Both the position numbers and the translations under genes were made by a program. From JBBQTU01 sp038213005 (lineage in GTDB: Bacteria; Planctomycetota; Phycisphaerae; Tepidisphaerales; Tepidisphaeraceae), in NCBI GenBank assembly GCA_038213005.1, contig JBBQTU010000054.1, positions 1-19,371 on the forward strand: a DNA stretch of 19,371 nt, given 5' to 3'. The notes beneath the pieces were generated by a model. The model saw only the letters and a list, made by a program, of their open reading frames with translations. It made no database searches and was not told the DNA's origin. The first letter of the stretch is position 1. The number at the start of each line of letters is the position of its first letter. Below, piece by piece: positions 13,916 through 19,371 of the stretch.

Positions 13916-15202
13916 ATGGCAAACTATACCACTTGCGTCGTTCCCGCGGCCGGGCAGGCAATCAGCATCGCTAATGGGGTGCTGAGCGTTCCTGACCGCC
14001 CGATTGTTCCGTTTATCGAAGGGGATGGCACGGGGCCGGATATCTGGCGGGCCAGCGTGCGCGTGCTGGATGCGGCGGTGGCGAAAGCTTATGGCGGGAA
14101 GCGGAAGATCCAGTGGATGGAAGTGCTGGCGGGGCAGAAGGCGTTTGACAAGCTTAGCACGTGGCTGCCGGATGAGACGGTGCGGGCGTTTCAGCAGTTT
14201 CTGGTGGGGATCAAGGGACCGCTGACCACGCCGATCGGCGGGGGGATACGGTCGCTGAATGTGGCGCTGCGGCAGATGCTGGATTTGTATGTGTGTCTGC
14301 GGCCGGTGCGGTATTTCACGGGGGTGCCTTCGCCGGTGAAGCGGCCGGAGGCGGTGGATATGGTGATCTTCCGGGAGAATACGGAGGACATTTACGCGGG
14401 GATCGAGTGGGCGGCCGGGAGTGAGGAAACCAGGAAGATATTGCAGTATCTGAAACAGGAGTTTCCCAAGAGCTATGCGAAGGTTCGGTTTCCGGAGACG
14501 ACGGCGGTGGGGATCAAGTGCGTGAGCGAGGAAGGGAGCCAGCGGCTGATCGGGTCGGCGATCGACTATGCGGTGAAGTTTGGCAAGAGCAGCGTGACGC
14601 TGGTGCATAAGGGAAACATCATGAAGTTCACCGAGGGGGGCTTCCGCGACTGGGGCTATGCCCTGGCGCAAGAGAAGTATGGCGCCCAGGTGATCGACAA
14701 GGGGCCGTGGTGCATCATCAAGGCGGGGACGAAGATTGCCCACCTGGGGCTGACGGTGAAGACGGACATCACGATTAAGGATGCGATTGCGGATATCGCA
14801 CTGCAGCAGGTGCTGACCCGGCCGGAGGAGTTTGGCGTGATCGCGACGCTGAATCTGAACGGGGATTACCTGTCGGATGCACTGGCGGCGCAGGTGGGGG
14901 GGATCGGGATCGCGCCGGGCGGGAACATCAACTATGTCACGGGGCACGCGGTGTTTGAGGCGACCCACGGGACGGCGCCGAAGTATGCCAACCAGGACAA
15001 GGTGAATCCCGGGAGCGTGATTTTGTCGGGCGTGATGATGCTGGAATATATGGGGTGGCAGGAGGCGGCCGACCTGATCGTGAAGAGCCTGGAGGCGGCG
15101 ATCGCGGCCAAGACGGTGACGTATGACTTTGCCCGGCTGATGGACGGGGCGAAGGAAGTGAACTGCAGCGGGTTTGCCGATGCGATGATTGGGAAGATGT
15201 GA
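13916..15202 (+). CDS. icd: NADP-dependent isocitrate dehydrogenase
   Basis: 428 residues. It converts isocitrate to 2-oxoglutarate and CO2 with reduction of NADP, as a homodimer in the citric acid cycle. [11 protein letters not shown] opens the nucleotide fold. The substrate loop is S113-LN115-VALR119[13 protein letters not shown], numbered as in the E. coli enzyme. [13 protein letters not shown], the active-site Lys-His region [34 protein letters not shown] and [17 protein letters not shown] follow. Lys356-Tyr357 in the last motif are the residues that favour NADP over NAD in this family. The small insert in the E. coli-type phosphorylation loop is not distinctive. Start ATG 13916: there is no upstream ribosome site, and the promoter ends just before it. 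No terminator is evident before the convergent small genes. Confidence 0.97.
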   Translation: MANYTTCVVPAAGQAISIANGVLSVPDRPIVPFIEGDGTGPDIWRASVRVLDAAVAKAYGGKRKIQWMEVLAGQKAFDKLSTWLPDETVRAFQQFLVGIKGPLTTPIGGGIRSLNVALRQMLDLYVCLRPVRYFTGVPSPVKRPEAVDMVIFRENTEDIYAGIEWAAGSEETRKILQYLKQEFPKSYAKVRFPETTAVGIKCVSEEGSQRLIGSAIDYAVKFGKSSVTLVHKGNIMKFTEGGFRDWGYALAQEKYGAQVIDKGPWCIIKAGTKIAHLGLTVKTDITIKDAIADIALQQVLTRPEEFGVIATLNLNGDYLSDALAAQVGGIGIAPGGNINYVTGHAVFEATHGTAPKYANQDKVNPGSVILSGVMMLEYMGWQEAADLIVKSLEAAIAAKTVTYDFARLMDGAKEVNCSGFADAMIGKM

Positions 15203-15247
15203 CGGGGCATCAGTTTCCTGTCAGCGCGAAGGGCCGTGATGACCCCG

Positions 15248-15457
15248 TCATGCGGTTCTTGTCCGTTTCGAGTGTATTGGCAGGTGCTGCCGCTGCCGCG
15301 GCTGTTTGGCGGGCAGAGAAACCATACGCCCGCCTTTGCGAACAAACTCTTCCTGACGCTTGCGCAAGTCTGCGAGCATCGCCTGCTGGTCGCCTTTGAA
15401 CTGGTCGATGTAGTCCTGACCTGCTTTGCGGCATTCGTCGACAATCGGGTCAATCAT
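15248..15457 (-). CDS. Small antitoxin-like protein
   Basis: 69 residues: IDPIVDECRKAGQDYIDQF, DQQAMLADLRKRQEEFVRKG, GRMVSL, then a basic tail. The pattern (I-DPIV-x-EVR-x-x, Y/F-x-x-x-F, D-x-x-A-x-x-x-D-L-R, GR-x-VS-x-P) is like a widespread small protein family of cyanobacteria and planctomycetes that is often found beside PIN-type or similar toxin genes; this is recollection, not a search. The ATG at 15457 has GGGAG 6 bases upstream within the preceding gene and overlaps that gene's stop by eight bases (ATGATTGA), a sign of coupled translation. It could be an antitoxin. Downstream it converges with icd. Confidence 0.6.
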   Translation of the reverse strand: MIDPIVDECRKAGQDYIDQFKGDQQAMLADLRKRQEEFVRKGGRMVSLPAKQPRQRQHLPIHSKRTRTA

Positions 15458-15611
15458 GATTCTCTCCCATCATCTCTTCAGGCGTACATATCTTCGGTGC
15501 GCGATAGCCCAAAGACTCACATGCCTGTTCTATCTTATCTCGAAGAAAGACGTTGGGGTGATTGCAGGCATTCGTGATTATGCTCCGCGGTGCGCGTGCA
15601 GAAAAGCCCAT
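15450..15611 (-). CDS. Short ORF, possible C-terminal remnant of a PIN-like toxin
   Basis: 53 residues from ATG 15611, without a ribosome site. It reads PRSIITNACNHPNVFLRDKI, EQACESLGYRAPKICTPEEM and ends MGENHD. The ending, a hydrophobic strand plus T-P-E-E-(L/M), is how many PIN-domain toxins finish, and the front (SIITN) could be their fourth strand (typically IVTND). An alternative is the HPNV...IEQACESLGYR pattern of a LacI-type HTH, but the first half of such a motif is missing. The groEL terminator lies just upstream, so the 5' part of the gene is gone. Most likely it is a truncated toxin gene kept with its downstream partner. Confidence 0.4.
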   Translation of the reverse strand: MGFSARAPRSIITNACNHPNVFLRDKIEQACESLGYRAPKICTPEEMMGENHD

Positions 15612-15634
15612 CGCTGTGAAATGTGTATGCACGC

Positions 15635-15674
15635 GAAAGAAAGAAAGCCCAGGGACAGTTGTCCCTGGGCTTTT
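15635..15674 (-). terminator. Strong terminator of the groESL operon
   Basis: AAAGCCCAGGGAC (15644-15656) pairs perfectly with GTCCCTGGGCTTT (15661-15673): 13 base pairs with a 4-base loop. On the minus strand it is followed by TCTTTCTTTCG. It lies about 40 bases after the groEL stop. On the plus strand it is followed by TTTT, so it could act both ways. Confidence 0.88.
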
Positions 15675-15711
15675 GGGTCTTCTTGTGAAGGGGGGGCGTT
15701 TGGGCGTGGGC

Positions 15712-17436
<1,725 letters not shown>

Positions 17437-17437
17437 C

Positions 17438-17490
17438 TACGTTTTACTCATTACGAGCGTCAAAACGAAAAACGTACAGCGTAAAACGTA
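17438..17490. repeat. Inverted repeat in the groES-groEL gap
   Basis: TACGTTTTAC (17438-17447) and GTAAAACGTA (17481-17490) are a perfect 10-bp inverted pair with 33 bases between. Related ACGTT(T/C)TACG pieces recur around it (17430-17440, 17468-17476). The stem would form in the groESL transcript, AT-rich in an otherwise GC-rich operon. It may be a processing or stability element, or a small inserted palindromic repeat. Confidence 0.6.
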
Positions 17491-17503
17491 ACGAATGCAA
17501 GGC

Positions 17504-17794
17504 TTATTCGACCACGGCGAGGACATCGTCTTCGCTCATGATCATGACTTCTTCGCCGTCGAGCTTGATTTCGGTGCCGGCGTAGCTGGTGAAGATGACC
17601 TGGTCACCCTTTTTGACGCCCATCTTGGACAACGAGCCGTCGTCCAGACGCTTGCCTTCGCCCACGGCCAGGACCGTGCCGCGTTTGGGCTTCTCTTTGG
17701 CGGTGTCCGGAAGGACGATGCCGCTCTTGGTCTTGGTCTCGGCCTCAACACGCTTCACGAGGATCTTGTCTCCCAGGGGACGAAGCTTTGCCAT
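17504..17794 (-). CDS. groS: Co-chaperonin GroES (10 kDa)
   Basis: 96 residues, the normal size. GroES caps the GroEL ring as a heptamer. LRPLGDKILVKRVEAE opens the beta barrel. The mobile loop that contacts GroEL follows (residues ~19-35: ETKTKSGIVLPDTAKEK with the I-V-L triad). Next are GTVLAVGEGKR (base of the roof loop), KKGDQVIFTSYAGTEIK and the closing EEVMIMSEDDVLAV. The ATG at 17794 has a perfect AAGGAG 6 bases upstream. No CIRCE (TTAGCACTC-N9-GAGTGCTAA) is present in the ~120 bases before the gene and I see no clear heat-shock promoter, so HrcA control is unlikely here. The response regulator upstream on the same strand ends about 120 bases away. Confidence 0.98.
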   Translation of the reverse strand: MAKLRPLGDKILVKRVEAETKTKSGIVLPDTAKEKPKRGTVLAVGEGKRLDDGSLSKMGVKKGDQVIFTSYAGTEIKLDGEEVMIMSEDDVLAVVE

Positions 17795-17915
17795 TGCGAT
17801 CTCCTTAAACTTTGGATACCCGCTGCTCTCATCATGGAAGCTGCCGGCCGCAACGGGCGGTGGACGGCGGCACTTTTTCTATTCGTCGGGCACAGTCACC
17901 GACCGTGTCCGCTGC

Positions 17916-18323
17916 TCACGACGGCCAGCGGCTGTCATGATATCGCCTCAGGACCCGTGCGACGGCGTCCAGCAGCGAGTTCAGTTGTACCGGCTTGGGT
18001 AGCACGCTGAACACATGCATTCCGAGCGCTTCACGAAGCAGATAGTTACTCACATGGTCGGCAAGCAGGATGGCCGGTGGCGGGCTTTCGAGTCCGCGCA
18101 TCAGCCTGATCACCTGCAGACCACCCAACTGGGGCATCTGGACGTCCAGGACGACCACATGCACCGGGCGGGTCTTCATCAAGTCCAAGGCCTCGGGACC
18201 GCTGTGAGCAAAGAGAGTCTGCACTCCCTGAGGCTCCAGAAGATGACCGATAGCAACATGACTGCCGTCTGGCTCATCGGCCAGTAGAACCGTAAGCCGA
18301 TTCTGGCTGTCATGCTGTACCAT
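17916..18323 (-). CDS. Stand-alone response regulator receiver protein
   Basis: 135 residues containing only a CheY-like receiver domain. The acidic pair is D16-E17 (LLADEPD), the phospho-acceptor is D60 in VVVLDVQMPQLGG, and the conserved Lys is K110 in LPKPVQL. The Thr/Ser expected after strand beta-4 is Ala here (AILLADHV, A88), which often weakens or alters the phosphorylation switch. There is no output domain, so it would act by protein-protein contact or in a phosphorelay; no histidine kinase is nearby. The ATG at 18323 has only a weak GGGATG site upstream. It starts 3 bases after the last stop of the damaged binding-protein frame (18327), so it may once have been the downstream gene of that unit. 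groES follows on the same strand. Confidence 0.88.
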   Translation of the reverse strand: MVQHDSQNRLTVLLADEPDGSHVAIGHLLEPQGVQTLFAHSGPEALDLMKTRPVHVVVLDVQMPQLGGLQVIRLMRGLESPPPAILLADHVSNYLLREALGMHVFSVLPKPVQLNSLLDAVARVLRRYHDSRWPS

Positions 18324-18474
18324 AAGTCATCCCATCTCGACACCGATGGCCAGAGGGTCTGTAACAAGGGCTGTGCCGAGACGGCTGCGTCTGATGGACG
18401 TGATATAAGTTGAGTTATTAAGGCAGCTTATGGTATTGAGAGATGCGCTGGCGGATTGGCGTCGGTTCGGAGCG

Positions 18475-18522
18475 CCTGCCATAGGCAGGATCAAGGTACC
18501 GGAGGGTCTGCCAGACTGGCAG
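18475..18522. repeat. Pair of small perfect hairpins
   Basis: CCTGCC-ATA-GGCAGG (18475-18489) and CTGCCA-GAC-TGGCAG (18508-18522) are two 6-bp stems with 3-base loops, 18 bases apart, in the tail of the damaged binding-protein frame. The stems share CTGCC/GGCAG, so the two could pair with each other as well. They look like intergenic palindromic repeat material rather than coding sequence. Confidence 0.6.
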
Positions 18523-18784
18523 CCGTCAGGCGGGAATCGCTGGGCGGGAACTGAGGCGGCGCTGGGGATCGGGGTGATGGATTGGGCTTTCATCGCCGCC
18601 TGGGCGGCCGGGCTGCGCAGGGATTGGAGGAAGACTTCGGAGGCGGTTGCGCGGGCGCTCGGGGCGATGTACGCGATGAGGGCCTCGGTGAGGAGGTATT
18701 GGCCGGCGAAGACGGCCGGTGAGGTAGGGAGGATGGGCCGGCCGGTGGGGGTGAGGATGGGAAGTGCGGAGATGGGGGGAATAT

Positions 18785-18847
18785 CGGATTGCGGATTGCG
18801 GATGTCGGAGGGCGGATGTCGGAGGGCGGATTGCGGACATCGGATGT
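18785..18847 (+). repeat. Heptad tandem repeat, nine units beginning CGGA
   Basis: Nine contiguous 7-mers: CGGATTG twice, CGGATGT, CGGAGGG, CGGATGT, CGGAGGG, CGGATTG, CGGACAT, CGGATGT. Every unit starts with CGGA and the last three bases vary. It lies in the insertion that splits the PstS-like gene. It recalls the short tandem heptamers (STRR) of cyanobacteria and similar intergenic repeats of planctomycetes. Confidence 0.9.
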
Positions 18848-18887
18848 GGGGGACACAGGGTTATCTGCTTCCGATTTCTCTTCTTGT

Positions 18888-18915
18888 TTCGGATTTCGTG
18901 CTTCGGATTTCGTGC
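18888..18915 (+). repeat. Tandem 14-mer repeat (two copies)
   Basis: TTCGGATTTCGTGC occurs twice back to back, 18888-18901 and 18902-18915, followed by the partial copy TTC. Each unit contains CGGA, as do the nearby heptads, so both may have grown from the same motif. It forms the other end of the insertion in the PstS-like gene. Confidence 0.9.
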
Positions 18916-19193
18916 TTCCCGCCTCCGGCGTGTACGCACGCCCGGCCACGCTGGTGGCGCTGATAATGCCGATGGCGTTTTCGTTCATGGAGATGGCGGC
19001 GAGGATTTCGGCGTCTTCGTCCAGACGTTCGGCCCGGCCGGCCGAGGTGACGCCGAGGCGCGAGTAGGCGAGACGGAAGATGGGATTCTTCAGTGCCGGT
19101 ATGAAGAGTTGGATGGTGTTATCTTCGAGTTGGCCATCCGGGACGCCCAGGGCTCGCCAGTCGCGAACCTGCCCGGCCAGGATCATGCGGAGT

Positions 19194-19358
19194 TCATTGG
19201 GGGTGAGGGAGGTCATCCAGCAGGCCCGTGGCCTCCTTGCGGTAGCGGGCGATAAACGGCACGGTCCCCCCCTCGTCCAGCAGAGCGGCCGTCGAGGCAA
19301 CCTGCGCCAGCTTGAGGGAGAGTTCAGTCGCGACCTTCTCAACGTGGGCAACAATCAT
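19194..19358 (-). pseudogene. tex: N-terminal fragment of Tex (RNA-binding transcription accessory protein)
   Basis: 54 codons from ATG 19358. The frame reads VEKVATELSLKLAQVASTAA, LLDEGGTVPFIARYRKEATG, LLDD, then LPHPQ and stop. The LLDEG.TVPFIARYRKE.TG motif is the hallmark of the Tex N-terminal helical domain; intact Tex is about 720-800 residues, with YqgF and S1 domains. Homology stops after residue 46, where the PstS-like sequence begins in another frame, so this is a remnant or a chimeric junction. A 7-G run (7 C on the plus strand, 19266-19272) lies within the motif but the frame is intact across it. Only 13 bases precede the ATG in the window, so promoter and ribosome site cannot be judged. 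Confidence 0.75.
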
Positions 19359-19371
19359 GCATGGCTCGATC

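Larger units (their letters stand above)
18533..19216 (-). pseudogene. PstS-like substrate-binding protein, truncated and interrupted by repeats
   Basis: Two pieces in different frames. Piece 1 (19216 down to about 18921): MTSLTPNELRMILAGQVRDW, RLAYSRLGVTSAGRAERLDE, SMNENAIGIISATSVAGRA. Piece 2 (about 18775 down to 18533): ISALPILTPTGRPILPTSPA, FAGQYLLTEALIAYIAP, ASEVFLQSLRSPAAQAAMKA. Together they match the second half of phosphate-type (PBP_like_2/PstS) binding proteins: LT...L..I..G...W, then IG.I, then LPI...G..I.PT....G.Y.L and FL..L.SP..Q. The N-terminal half and signal peptide are missing, replaced by Tex sequence. About 145 bp of repeat DNA (18776-18920) sits between the pieces and shifts the frame. 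The frame of piece 2 runs on to a TGA at 18327 through repeat-like sequence. Confidence 0.65.

Noticed and set aside
13904..14968. Minus-strand open frame opposite icd
   Set aside because: Arg/His/Pro-rich shadow of an unmistakable isocitrate dehydrogenase.
17795..17915. CIRCE/HrcA operator upstream of groES
   Set aside because: No TTAGCACTC-N9-GAGTGCTAA or close variant is present on either strand.
18785..18915. CRISPR array
   Set aside because: Repeats are contiguous 7- and 14-mers without spacers, and no cas gene is near.

Overview
The window is GC-rich bacterial chromosome. The protein set suggests a planctomycete, possibly of the Phycisphaerae type: a very large secreted-type protein with a CBM9/DOMON-like front end, a proline-rich lipoprotein with a YXX-tryptophan-rich (DUF6600-like) domain, a MetK carrying SVTMGHPDK, a GroEL with a GGM tail, and intergenic DNA full of small palindromes and heptad repeats. 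This assignment is an inference from style and gene content; no rRNA or other strict marker is present.

Layout. (1) 1-2725: 3' part of a ~900-residue uncharacterised protein, plus strand. (2) 2857-3298: a hairpin, then a minus-strand gene remnant broken by a +1 frameshift in an A4 run. (3) 3363-5078: a compact plus-strand operon of nitroreductase, two-ACT-domain (GcvR-like) protein and LipB. (4) 5198-6583: metK with its own promoter, a leader able to fold as an H-type pseudoknot ending at the ribosome binding site, and a terminator. (5) 6668-8167: htpX, convergent with a Uma2-family gene that lacks a proper start. (6) 8320-9723: tRNA-Ser(GGA) with a good promoter, then a less GC-rich stretch with a decayed-looking minus-strand gene and two small membrane-protein genes. 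(7) 9813-10161: a 349-bp palindrome-rich element bounded by 24-bp inverted repeats. (8) 10255-12927: a 336-residue protein with three copies of a KPEVE...GD..FLMSVTE motif, convergent with the lipoprotein gene. (9) 13224-15202: a small exported protein with a textbook terminator, then icd, whose promoter sits so close to the ATG that the mRNA may be leaderless. (10) 15248-18323, minus strand: stand-alone response regulator, groES, groEL with a strong terminator, then two tiny overlapping genes resembling a truncated toxin-antitoxin pair. (11) 18327-19371: a damaged locus where 46 residues of a Tex N-terminus run directly into a truncated PstS-like binding protein, itself interrupted by about 145 bp of heptad and 14-mer repeats.

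How the genes fit. Most intact genes are housekeeping: lipoate transfer and a probable glycine-cleavage regulator, S-adenosylmethionine synthesis, membrane protein quality control (HtpX), chaperonin, isocitrate dehydrogenase and a serine tRNA. They are separated by accessory or decaying DNA. The regions most worth following up are the metK leader, the 349-bp palindromic element, the repeat-motif protein and the Tex/PstS junction.
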